From the NCBI GenBank assembly GCA_965659115.1, contig CBFHUP010000005.1:1-64000 (forward strand): 64,000 nt of DNA, written 5' to 3'. The position numbers and the translations under genes were made by a program. This document shows positions 46,746-54,144 of this stretch, piece by piece (position 1 is the first letter of the stretch; each line of letters starts with the position of its first letter). This stretch comes from UBA8752 sp965659115 (GTDB taxonomy: Bacteria > Bacteroidota > Bacteroidia > Flavobacteriales_D > Sanyastnellaceae). The notes under the pieces are model-generated. The model saw only the letters and a list, made by a program, of their open reading frames with translations. It made no database searches and had not been told where the DNA came from.

Positions 46746-47618
46746 GTGTCAGAGGTTAAATCTGTGTTGAGCTTTTCTGGTTTTGAACCTTGGAGGACGT
46801 ACCTAAATGGCGCGTTTATGCAGGCTCCTGACATCTTGTTTGTGCCCACTATGGGGGCGTTGCATGCCGGTCATGGGGACTTGATCCGAGCGGCGAGAAA
46901 ATGGGCGGATGGTTGCGGCGGCAGGCCCACCCACGTTGTGGTGAGCATCTTCATCAACCCTACCCAGTTTGACGAAGAGTCCGACTTTTCATCTTATCCG
47001 ACAAGCCCTGAAGAAGACGCAGTTTTGGCGGCGGATGCGGGGGCCGATGCGGTGGTCTTTCCTTCGGTCATCGAAATGTACCCTCAAGGCGTTCCCAGTT
47101 CCGTCGACCCCGTCCATTACGGGGCCTTGACCGACACCCTGGAAGGGGCAAAACGGCCAGGTCATTTTGACGGCGTGGTGGCTGTGGTGAGGAATTTGAT
47201 GGAAAAGGTCCGTCCCCGTTGGGCTTTTTTTGGTGAGAAGGACTGGCAGCAGTTGGCCGTGATTCAAAGGCTGATCGAGTTTGAGTTTGAAGGAATGGAG
47301 GTTGTTCCGGTGCCGACCAGAAGAGAGCAGAGCGGTTTGGCGATGAGTTCTCGAAACCAGAGGTTGTCTGGTTCTCTGCGCCGTGATGCTGCAGCGCTGT
47401 ACGCAGCGTTGATTCGGGTCGCTAAAAGCACAGATCCGCAGGCCGAAAGCCTTCAGGCTGCCGCTGACTTGGAGTCGTTGGGCTTTGAAGTAGAGTATTT
47501 GGAGGTGGTTCAAGAAGGTTCATTGGAGCCTGAATGGGTGCCTGGAGAAATGCGTGTGTTTGTCGCTGCGCGTTGGGGTGGCGTTCGGTTGATCGACAAC
47601 GTTTCATGCCTCCAATGA
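46746..47618 (+). CDS. panC: Pantothenate synthetase
   Basis: 290 residues. The HIGH-type motif is VPTMGALHAGH (near 33-43); FINPTQFDE, FGEKDWQQLAVIQR and the KMSKS-like GLAMSSRNQRLS follow. It condenses pantoate and beta-alanine with ATP in coenzyme A synthesis. The start is non-ATG: GTG 46746, with GTG 46764 as an alternative that would give the usual distance to the HIGH motif. panD and panB are not adjacent. It is divergent from the GT5-like gene, with 213 bases between them. Confidence 0.94.
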   Translation: MSEVKSVLSFSGFEPWRTYLNGAFMQAPDILFVPTMGALHAGHGDLIRAARKWADGCGGRPTHVVVSIFINPTQFDEESDFSSYPTSPEEDAVLAADAGADAVVFPSVIEMYPQGVPSSVDPVHYGALTDTLEGAKRPGHFDGVVAVVRNLMEKVRPRWAFFGEKDWQQLAVIQRLIEFEFEGMEVVPVPTRREQSGLAMSSRNQRLSGSLRRDAAALYAALIRVAKSTDPQAESLQAAADLESLGFEVEYLEVVQEGSLEPEWVPGEMRVFVAARWGGVRLIDNVSCLQ

Positions 47619-47718
47619 GCTGAGTTTTTGTGCAGTGAGACGGTCATTTGCGCAACTTGGCTTTCTCCTTGTTTCGAGATGACGTGTTTTCGCCGAACTT
47701 GGCACCAAAATCCACAGC

Positions 47719-47889
47719 ATGGGAGCCATTGGACCTACACAAGTCATTCTGATTGTCCTCGTGATATTGTTGCTTTTTGGAGGCCGCAAGATTCCAGAAC
47801 TCATGCGCGGTTTGGGCCGTGGTGTGAAGGAATTTAAGGACGCGACGCAGGAAGACGGCAAGGGACAGGATGAGGACGGCAAAGGGTAG
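47719..47889 (+). CDS. tatA: Sec-independent protein translocase TatA
   Basis: A short gene of 56 codons. The product starts MGAIGPTQVILIVLVILLLF, a single membrane helix, followed by the hallmark FGGRKIPELMRGLGRGVKEF amphipathic helix and an acidic, glycine-rich tail. This is the canonical TatA/E layout. TatA forms the pore of the twin-arginine pathway in the inner membrane; tatC is not in the window. Its last 20 bases overlap the start of the lytic transglycosylase gene in another frame. An exported superoxide dismutase with a Tat-like signal is encoded 5 kb away. Confidence 0.9.
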   Translation: MGAIGPTQVILIVLVILLLFGGRKIPELMRGLGRGVKEFKDATQEDGKGQDEDGKG

Positions 47890-49165
47890 AACAACCCTTT
47901 CATTTTGGGCACACCTGCCCTCGATCTTCATGGTCGTTTTGTCACACGATGCGGCAGCAGTCCAGCCATTGATGCAGGACTCCCTGACTTCAAAGGTGGA
48001 CAGCACGGTGTATTCTGACGCGTTTCTTTTGGCGGCCCGTGCCGACTCTATGTGGTTGGATTGGTGCGCAGAAGTGCATTGTCTGAGCACCGACAGTGCC
48101 ATTTGGTATGCTGGTACATCCAGCAAATCCCTGTCGCGTGATCTGGATACCGTTGCTGTCGTGCAGGCGTTGAATGACCTTGACGGCAGAACGCCCTTGG
48201 ATTTGAGCCCAAATGGTGCCGTGCTGGATCGCGTCGTTTTTATGATGCGGAACCGGCCCCGTTTTCTAGGAAAAATGATGGGCCGTTCGGTGCAGTATTT
48301 CCCTCTGTTTGAAGAGGCGTTGGACCGGCACAATCTGCCGTTAGAATTGAAATACCTCCCCGTATTGGAGAGTGGGTTGAATCCTTTGGCCCGCAGTGGT
48401 GCTGGGGCAACGGGGCTATGGCAGTTCATGTATGCTACGGGCCGGAGCCAGAAGCTGGCGATCAACAGTTGGGTGGATGAACGTCGGGACCCTTTGTCAT
48501 CTACCGAGGCGGCTTGCCGTTTCCTCAAGCGGTTGAGCGATATCTATGACGGGGACTGGCATTTGGCCTTGGCAGCTTACAATGCTGGACCTGGCAACGT
48601 AAACAAAGCCATTCGCCGTTCTGGATCGCGTGACTTTTGGAAGGTGCGCCGGTTTTTGCCTCGGGAGACGGCCAAGTATGTGCCTTCGCTGATTGCATTG
48701 GTTTACCTCTTTGAGCACCCTGTGGATGCGGGACTTGTCCCGAGTCAACCGTTGGCCCCCAGCTTCACTTTGGATACGGTCATGTTGAGGCGAAACGTGA
48801 GGTTTGATCAAGCTGCACGGGCGATGGGCCGGCCAGTGGCTGAGGTGGCACAGTTGAACCCCCAATACAGAAAGGAGCTGATTCCCGGTGGGGTGGATGG
48901 CGGCTGGCCTTTGGTGCTTCCCGTTGATGTGATCGGACCGTTTTTGGACGCCCTGCCTGAGGCTTTGGAATGGGAGGCAGACAAGACACCGGAGGTCAGT
49001 TTTGAGCCAGAGGTTACAGTCTATCGGGTGCGTTCGGGTGATGTACTGGGCACGATCGCCGAAAAGCACGGGGTCAGCATCCGAGAATTGAGGTCTTGGA
49101 ACGGACTGAAAGGAGACATGATTCGGGCGGGTCAAAAACTATACATCCATGCAGATCCTCGCTAA
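47870..49165 (+). CDS. MltD-like membrane-bound lytic transglycosylase with LysM
   Basis: 431 residues. A signal sequence spans about residues 1-30. The SLT domain (about 150-290) has the catalytic glutamate in LKYLPVLESGLNP (Glu167), GATGLWQFMYATG, and ALAAYNAGPGNVNKAI. One LysM domain closes the protein (about 385-428, YRVRSGDVLGTIAEKHGVSI). It cleaves the glycan strands of peptidoglycan in the periplasm. ATG 47870 lies within tatA, giving a 20-base overlap. Its own 3' end overlaps the DUF4837 gene by 17 bases, so tatA, this gene and DUF4837 look like one transcript. Confidence 0.93.
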   Translation: MRTAKGRTTLSFWAHLPSIFMVVLSHDAAAVQPLMQDSLTSKVDSTVYSDAFLLAARADSMWLDWCAEVHCLSTDSAIWYAGTSSKSLSRDLDTVAVVQALNDLDGRTPLDLSPNGAVLDRVVFMMRNRPRFLGKMMGRSVQYFPLFEEALDRHNLPLELKYLPVLESGLNPLARSGAGATGLWQFMYATGRSQKLAINSWVDERRDPLSSTEAACRFLKRLSDIYDGDWHLALAAYNAGPGNVNKAIRRSGSRDFWKVRRFLPRETAKYVPSLIALVYLFEHPVDAGLVPSQPLAPSFTLDTVMLRRNVRFDQAARAMGRPVAEVAQLNPQYRKELIPGGVDGGWPLVLPVDVIGPFLDALPEALEWEADKTPEVSFEPEVTVYRVRSGDVLGTIAEKHGVSIRELRSWNGLKGDMIRAGQKLYIHADPR

Positions 49166-50237
49166 AACCAGAGCTTTTATGATGGCTGCGCGCATGGCAA
49201 CGGTGTTCAGCGCGGTGTGGATGGCGGTTTGGCTCACGGGCTGCGGAGGGCCAGAGGTGCCACAAACAAAGGCAGAGCGTTATGCGCTGTTGCCAGGTAA
49301 GCTGGGGCCCAGTGGCGAAGTGGTCATGGTCGTGTCCAAGCCCATGTGGGACCGTGGGATTGGCGATGTGGTGGACAGTTTGTTTGCCAACCCTGTGCGC
49401 GTATTGCCCCAATTTGAGCCGAGGTTCGATGTATTGAGGTTGGACCCAGAGGAGTTTGACCGCTTTTGGAAGCCCCACCGCAACCTCGTCATCTTCGACA
49501 TTGAGGACCGCATTGACACCCAAGAACCCCAATTGACGGTGTACCGCAACCGTTATGCGAAGGGGCAGATTTACACCGAAATAAAAGCCAAAAACGTGGC
49601 GGGCGCCATTGCGGCCTTGATCAGCGCAGAAGGCGGACTCATGCTGGCCGACCTGCTCGAGGCAGAGGAGGCCAAGCGCTACGGCGAATTGGTGGCACTG
49701 GACCGCAATGGGCCATTGGAGTTGGAGTTGCAGCGCAAACACGGTTTGAGCGCTGTGTTGCCACGGGATGCCCGATTGGTGTCGAGTGCTGGAGGGTTTT
49801 GTTGGATTGAGCGGTCATTGACCCGCATGAAAGGGGGAAGAAACCACGACGTGCAGTTGGGCATTGTGGTGCACCGTTCTCCGTATCACGGACCGGAGGA
49901 TTTTTCCATGGAACGGATGCTGGCCCGCCGGGACTCGCTGTTCAAGGCCCGGGTGTCCAGTCCCAATGAAGACAGCTATATGACGACTGAATATCGGCTG
50001 CCGCCGTTGTACGAGGAGGTGTCGTTTCGCGGAGGTTTTGCTGCGACCATGAGGGGGCTTTGGCGCATGGAGGGCGACTTCATGGGGGGGCCTTGGACTT
50101 CGATCGCGTGGGTGGATGGAGAACGCGGCCAATTGGTGACGGTAGACGGCTATGTCTACGCCCCTTATTTTGGGAAACGCGAGTATTTGAGGGCGTTGGA
50201 AGCCACGGTGCGTTCTTTTGCACCTGTCAAAAAATAG
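49149..50237 (+). CDS. DUF4837-family lipoprotein
   Basis: 362 residues with a lipoprotein signal (VWLTGC, Cys32; a start at ATG 49179 would also work). The mature protein begins with KLGPSGEVVMVVSKPMWD and continues ANPVRVLPQFEPRFDVLRL and KPHRNLVIFDI, matching DUF4837, a Bacteroidota family of unknown function. The central and C-terminal parts contain two related halves of mixed alpha/beta sequence. It overlaps the lytic transglycosylase gene by 17 bases, which suggests a shared role at the cell wall. Confidence 0.8.
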   Translation: MQILAKTRAFMMAARMATVFSAVWMAVWLTGCGGPEVPQTKAERYALLPGKLGPSGEVVMVVSKPMWDRGIGDVVDSLFANPVRVLPQFEPRFDVLRLDPEEFDRFWKPHRNLVIFDIEDRIDTQEPQLTVYRNRYAKGQIYTEIKAKNVAGAIAALISAEGGLMLADLLEAEEAKRYGELVALDRNGPLELELQRKHGLSAVLPRDARLVSSAGGFCWIERSLTRMKGGRNHDVQLGIVVHRSPYHGPEDFSMERMLARRDSLFKARVSSPNEDSYMTTEYRLPPLYEEVSFRGGFAATMRGLWRMEGDFMGGPWTSIAWVDGERGQLVTVDGYVYAPYFGKREYLRALEATVRSFAPVKK

Positions 50238-50243
50238 ACCTGT

Positions 50244-50678
50244 ATGAAGCACATCATTCACTACACATTGCGGGCAGATGGCCCCGAAGGCGAGATCATC
50301 GAAGCCACAGTACCAGAGGAGCCCTTTGCGTTTAGCGGGGGATCAGAAGAGGTACTGGATGAGTTGGAGGCGGCCGTGTCGGCTGCCAAAATTGGGGACC
50401 GTTTCGATTTGCTTGTGCCCTTTGACAAGGCTTACGGTCCAGAAATGGAAGGTGCCTTTGCCGTGTTGCCCAAAGCGCAATTTGTGGATGACGACGGCTT
50501 TGATGAAAGTGTGATGGCAGAAGGTGAGGTGGTCGTGATGCGAGACGATGAAGGTGAAGAGGTGCATGGCGTGGTGATCCACGTGGGAGAAGAAGAGGTA
50601 GAGGTGGACTTTAACCACCCCTTGGCGGGCATTGACCTCCACTTCACGGTGCAGGTCATGGCGCGTGAAGACGAGTAA
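50244..50678 (+). CDS. slyD: SlyD-like FKBP-type peptidyl-prolyl isomerase
   Basis: 144 residues. The N-terminal half has IIHYTLRADGPEGEIIEAT and FSGGSEEVLDELEAAV, the FKBP part; KIGDRFDLLVPFDKAYGP and the insert-in-flap region follow, and FNHPLAGIDLHFTVQVM closes the FKBP fold as in SlyD. The C-terminal histidine/cysteine metal-binding tail of E. coli SlyD is missing. It is a cytosolic folding helper. It starts 6 bases after the DUF4837 gene. Confidence 0.9.
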   Translation: MKHIIHYTLRADGPEGEIIEATVPEEPFAFSGGSEEVLDELEAAVSAAKIGDRFDLLVPFDKAYGPEMEGAFAVLPKAQFVDDDGFDESVMAEGEVVVMRDDEGEEVHGVVIHVGEEEVEVDFNHPLAGIDLHFTVQVMAREDE

Positions 50679-50685
50679 CCTCTCC

Positions 50686-50704
50686 AAGGTTATATTCGAA
50701 CCTT
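50686..50704 (+). promoter_or_regulatory. ftsX promoter -7 box within a dyad
   Basis: TATATTCG (50691-50698) fits the -7 pattern and sits in the loop of an inverted repeat AAGGTT / AACCTT (50686-50691, 50699-50704). The GTG start of ftsX is 19 bases after the box. The dyad could be an operator or chance. Confidence 0.4.
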
Positions 50705-50717
50705 ATACTCTGATACA

Positions 50718-51605
50718 GTGACCAGTACGAGAAAGCCCAGACGCAGCAAGGCCCATGATTTCTCTGCGCTATCCACCTCTGTGGGGGTGGCGCTGACCTT
50801 GGCGTTGTGGGGGGCCTTGGTGGCGGGCACACTGTTGGTTCAAGACCTCAAAGTGGATTGGATGTCTTCCATGCGTGTAGAGTTGATTCTGGTTGAACCA
50901 CCTTCAGACCAGCGGTCCGTTGACCTTTGGGTGCAGCAGGTTCAAGCAGATGATGCGGTGACTGAGGTCGTATATGTGGACCCTGATTCTGCAGCCCGAG
51001 AGCTTGAGTCTGAGTTGGGAGAGCCCTTTATGGACTTCTTGGGCGCCTCGCCTTTGCCGGCGGTATTGGAAGTGGCCTTGGCGCCTGAGTGGATGAGGAA
51101 ATGGGGGCTTGCCGGACTGAGCGAGAAGGAGGCGGAGTGGCAGGATTTAAAAGGGGTGGCGCGGGTAGAATACCCCAGGGCCTTGCTGGCTCAATTGGAT
51201 CGGGGTTTTCAAGATTGGACATACCCGGGCTTTTTGTTGGTGGCGGTGTTGATGGCCATCGTGGTGGCGCAAATCATGAATGTGGTCAGACTGAGTGTCT
51301 TTGGCCGTCGTTTTTTGATCCGCAGCATGGAGCTTGTTGGGGCGCCGCCTCATCGGATTCGCCGGCCTTTTATTGCTGAGGCCATGGGCTATGGTGCGGT
51401 AGGAGCATTGCTGGCCTACGCTGGATTGGTGGCCGTGTTGTTGGGGGCCCGCTCTTTCCTTCCCGATGCCATGGCATCATGGGGGGCTGGGGAGTTGGGG
51501 GTCATCTTGTTGAGTCAAATGGCTGTGGGATTGGTGCTCACGGGTTTGAGCGCGCGGTGGGCGGTCAGCCGATATTTTGGAGCTCGACTCGACAAACTCA
51601 TGTAG
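50718..51605 (+). CDS. ftsX: Cell-division ABC-type permease FtsX
   Basis: 295 residues with a membrane segment at about 20-42, a periplasmic domain containing VELILVEPP, and three C-terminal membrane segments (about 170-192, 220-245, 260-280). The RSMELVGAPPHRIRRPFIAEA segment is the FtsX signature. With FtsE it activates peptidoglycan hydrolases at the septum. The start is a GTG at 50718. ftsE is not adjacent, as is usual in Bacteroidota. It is followed by DUF3098 and uppP, a conserved order in this phylum. Confidence 0.92.
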   Translation: MTSTRKPRRSKAHDFSALSTSVGVALTLALWGALVAGTLLVQDLKVDWMSSMRVELILVEPPSDQRSVDLWVQQVQADDAVTEVVYVDPDSAARELESELGEPFMDFLGASPLPAVLEVALAPEWMRKWGLAGLSEKEAEWQDLKGVARVEYPRALLAQLDRGFQDWTYPGFLLVAVLMAIVVAQIMNVVRLSVFGRRFLIRSMELVGAPPHRIRRPFIAEAMGYGAVGALLAYAGLVAVLLGARSFLPDAMASWGAGELGVILLSQMAVGLVLTGLSARWAVSRYFGARLDKLM

Positions 51606-51644
51606 GTTCGGGACCCGGCTGTCGCACAGCCTAGAAAGAGGTCT

Positions 51645-51652
51645 TATTTTCG
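51645..51652 (+). promoter_or_regulatory. Promoter -7 box adjacent to the DUF3098 start codon
   Basis: TATTTTCG is followed by CACAC and the ATG at 51658, the same spacing as for glmS and cysH. A small hairpin GGCTGT-CGC-ACAGCC (51617-51631) without a T run lies just upstream. Confidence 0.45.
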
Positions 51653-51657
51653 CACAC

Positions 51658-51924
51658 ATGAGCACGTCGACCAACCTGCATGAAGGACGCAATGCGTTTC
51701 CTTTTGAGCGCCGCAATTATCTGTTCTTTTTGATGGGCATCGCACTCCTGGTTGTGGGTTACCTGCTCATGAGTGGAGGCGGGGTTGAAGACCCCAATGA
51801 ATTCTCCGAGGCCATTTTTAGTGCCCGCCGCATTACCCTGGCGCCGCTGACGGTGATGGCTGGATATGGGATCATTTTCTACAGCATTCTCAAGCGTTTC
51901 CCCCCTGAGAAAGCAGAGGCTTAA
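51658..51924 (+). CDS. DUF3098-family small membrane protein
   Basis: 88 residues with two membrane segments (about 22-42 and 60-80). The motif LLMSGGGVEDPNEFSEAIFS with RRITLAP matches DUF3098, a Bacteroidota family always near ftsX and uppP. The function is unknown; the neighbours suggest cell-wall or division work. ATG 51658 is chosen because it starts where homologous sequence starts and directly follows a -7 box; the frame extends into ftsX. Its stop overlaps the uppP start (TAATG). Confidence 0.85.
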   Translation: MSTSTNLHEGRNAFPFERRNYLFFLMGIALLVVGYLLMSGGGVEDPNEFSEAIFSARRITLAPLTVMAGYGIIFYSILKRFPPEKAEA

Positions 51925-52724
51925 TGGAAATTTGGGAGGCCATCCTGTTGGGAGTGGTCCAAGGTTTGACCGAGTTTTTGCCGGTGAGCAGCTCGGGTCA
52001 CTTGGAGTTGGGCAAAGCCCTTCTTGGCATTGAAGAAGCGGGTCTTGCTTTCAGTGTGGTGGTGCACGGTGCCACTGCGTTGAGTACAATTGTGGTTTTC
52101 AGAAGTGACATTGTGGGACTGGTGAAGGGCCTGCCGAGTGTCTCTGCAGAAGGTGAGGAGGCAAGGACTTTTGCGGCTTACGTGCTCTGGTCTATGTTGC
52201 CTTTGGCGGTGGTTTACATCTGGTTTATGGACGACTTAGAGGCGCGATTGGACGGCCATATTGAGGCGGTTGGTGCGGCCTTGATGCTGACCAGTGCACT
52301 CCTGTTTTGGGCCCACCGCAGTGGCCACCGTGGAGGGCGGTTGGGCTGGTTGTCGGTGTTGTTGATTGGGTGCGCTCAGGCGGTCGCTGTATTGCCAGGC
52401 ATCAGCCGAAGTGGCGCGACCATTTCGGCAGCATTGCTCTTGGGCATTGACCGAAGTGAGGCGGCGCGGTTCAGTTTTTTGATGGTTCTACCCCCAATCC
52501 TTGGGGCGACCGCACTCGAGGTAATGGACCTCATTGAAGAACCCGCAATGCTGGCGTCTGTCTCGGTCACGGCTTTGTTGGCGGCTGCATTGGCGGCTTT
52601 TTTAAGCGGACTCTGGGCGTGTCGAACCATGATCAACTTGGTGAAGCGCAATGGATTCATGGGGTTCGCCGTTTACTGCGCAGCTGTTGGTGCTCTTGCC
52701 ATCGGCCTTTCATGGATTTCTTGA
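51924..52724 (+). CDS. uppP: Undecaprenyl-diphosphatase
   Basis: 266 residues, about eight membrane helices. The two BacA/UppP active-site motifs are visible: GLTEFLPVSSSGHL near the N-terminus and LPGISRSGATISAALLLGID in the middle. It dephosphorylates undecaprenyl diphosphate so that the lipid carrier can be reused in cell-wall and glycan synthesis. It overlaps the DUF3098 stop by one base, and the small lipoprotein gene follows in 5 bases. Confidence 0.96.
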   Translation: MEIWEAILLGVVQGLTEFLPVSSSGHLELGKALLGIEEAGLAFSVVVHGATALSTIVVFRSDIVGLVKGLPSVSAEGEEARTFAAYVLWSMLPLAVVYIWFMDDLEARLDGHIEAVGAALMLTSALLFWAHRSGHRGGRLGWLSVLLIGCAQAVAVLPGISRSGATISAALLLGIDRSEAARFSFLMVLPPILGATALEVMDLIEEPAMLASVSVTALLAAALAAFLSGLWACRTMINLVKRNGFMGFAVYCAAVGALAIGLSWIS

Positions 52725-52729
52725 GTAAC

Positions 52730-53266
52730 ATGCCACGCTTCTCTTTGACTTTACTGACCGTTGTGTTGGCGTTGGCCTCGTGTACACCGAAGGTGCAATT
52801 TTCCGAGCCCATGCCTCCAGGACGGATCAACCTCCCCAACATCCCCAAGGCGATGCGGGGGGTGATCATGGATGACGGTGACCCAATGGTGATTGGGAAG
52901 GACACGTTGTGGACGGGAGAAGAGGTCCTGATCAATGGTGAGGACTTTCTGTTGCGCCGCATGGCGGGCCACATCATCATGAACAAGCTGGTCGAAGAAA
53001 CCGGACATTGGGAGGTGATTCCAATCCGCAAGACCAAGGACAGCATGTATCTGTGCCAGTTCGACGAAGAGGACGCGTTTCTACAGCGCATGACGGCCCT
53101 GTTGGAAGTGTCGCCAGAATCTCGCTCTACGGAAGGTCAGTTCGCATATGAATACAGCTTACTGAGTCCCTCTGCAAAGGAGTTTAAGCAGATGCTTCAA
53201 GGGCGCTGGTATGCCGAAGAAGAGGGCGCGTGCCCCTTGCCAAAAGGAGGAGAGGTCAAGCCATAA
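52730..53266 (+). CDS. Small lipoprotein of unknown function
   Basis: 178 residues beginning with a lipoprotein signal (VLALASC, Cys18). The rest is soluble, acidic and without a recognised domain. The segment GVIMDDGDPMVIGKDTLWTG and repeated acidic stretches are visible. ATG 52730 is preferred since it opens the signal; ATG 52712 and a GTG at 52619 inside uppP are alternatives. It lies 5 bases after uppP, so it is probably cotranscribed with the envelope genes. Its final 11 bases overlap the end of the superoxide dismutase gene on the opposite strand. Confidence 0.7.
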   Translation: MPRFSLTLLTVVLALASCTPKVQFSEPMPPGRINLPNIPKAMRGVIMDDGDPMVIGKDTLWTGEEVLINGEDFLLRRMAGHIIMNKLVEETGHWEVIPIRKTKDSMYLCQFDEEDAFLQRMTALLEVSPESRSTEGQFAYEYSLLSPSAKEFKQMLQGRWYAEEEGACPLPKGGEVKP

Positions 53267-54011
53267 GGCCGGCCACCTCGGACCAGTTGATGCGACTCAG
53301 AATGGCCGAAACGTAGTCTGAGCGTTTGTTCTGGTAATTCAGATAATAGGCGTGTTCCCAAACGTCGATGCCGAGGATGGGCCTTCCTTGAATGCCGCTG
53401 TCCACCACGCCCGTCATCAGTGGGTTGTCTTGGTTTGGGGTGGAGGCCACAAAGAGCCTTTCGGGTTGATCGACATCTTGTACGAGCCAGGCCCAACCGG
53501 AACCGAATCGGGTTTTGGCAGCAGATGACAAGGCTTCAAGCAGGGGTTCTTGACCCCCAAATGACGATTGAATGCGGGTTGCGAGTGTGCCTGTAGGTGC
53601 AGAATTGCCTTCTTCTTGTGATGGGGTGAGCACCTTCCAGAACAACGCGTGGTTAAAGTGTCCTCCACCGTTGTTGCGAAGTCCGGTATCGGACGGTGTC
53701 AATGAGGCGAGAATGTCCTCTAGAGGTTGACCGGAAAGGGAATGTCCTGTCAATGCTGCATTGAGCTTTCTCACATAACCCGCATGGTGTTTGCCATGGT
53801 GAATGCGCATGGTTTGCTCATCGACGGCAGGTTCCAGGTCACCATAGGCATAGCCCAAATCTGGAAGGGTGAATCCGGAGGGGGAGGCTTCCGCCGCAGG
53901 ACCAACGGGCCCGGGGGCACTGCCACAACCGAGGAGCGTGGAAACCAAGGGTGTTGCGATAACGCCGGCTCCGGCGAGGCTTCCAACCTTGAGAAAGGTG
54001 CGTTTGTCCAT
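53256..54011 (-). CDS. Exported Fe/Mn superoxide dismutase
   Basis: 251 residues. The metal ligands of the Fe/Mn family are present: the first histidine in MRIHHGKHHAGYV, the second in GGGHFNHALFW, and Asp and His in DVWEHAYYLNY. The FGSGWAWL segment is also typical. Unlike cytosolic enzymes it has an N-terminal extension starting MDKRTFLKVGSLAGAG, a Tat-like signal with KR in place of RR, ending in a possible lipobox (TLLGC, Cys29). A linker rich in P, A and G follows. The enzyme would detoxify superoxide in the periplasm or on a membrane surface. ATG 54011 is chosen; the frame extends upstream to 54074 without signal-like sequence. Confidence 0.9.
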   Translation of the reverse strand: MDKRTFLKVGSLAGAGVIATPLVSTLLGCGSAPGPVGPAAEASPSGFTLPDLGYAYGDLEPAVDEQTMRIHHGKHHAGYVRKLNAALTGHSLSGQPLEDILASLTPSDTGLRNNGGGHFNHALFWKVLTPSQEEGNSAPTGTLATRIQSSFGGQEPLLEALSSAAKTRFGSGWAWLVQDVDQPERLFVASTPNQDNPLMTGVVDSGIQGRPILGIDVWEHAYYLNYQNKRSDYVSAILSRINWSEVAGLMA

Positions 54012-54144
54012 GGTGTAGGCTTTAATGGCAACAAATTGGGTCGCCTTGGCCATAATCAAACCGCTTCTGTTCACGTTGGTTCAACGTTGGCCTGTGGACC
54101 GTAATGCAGGCGCCTAATTTCATCGGGTTGAAAGCACATCTTGA

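Noticed and set aside
51617..51631. Hairpin GGCTGT-CGC-ACAGCC after ftsX as a terminator
   Set aside because: No T run follows and uppP-group genes continue downstream; strength is low.
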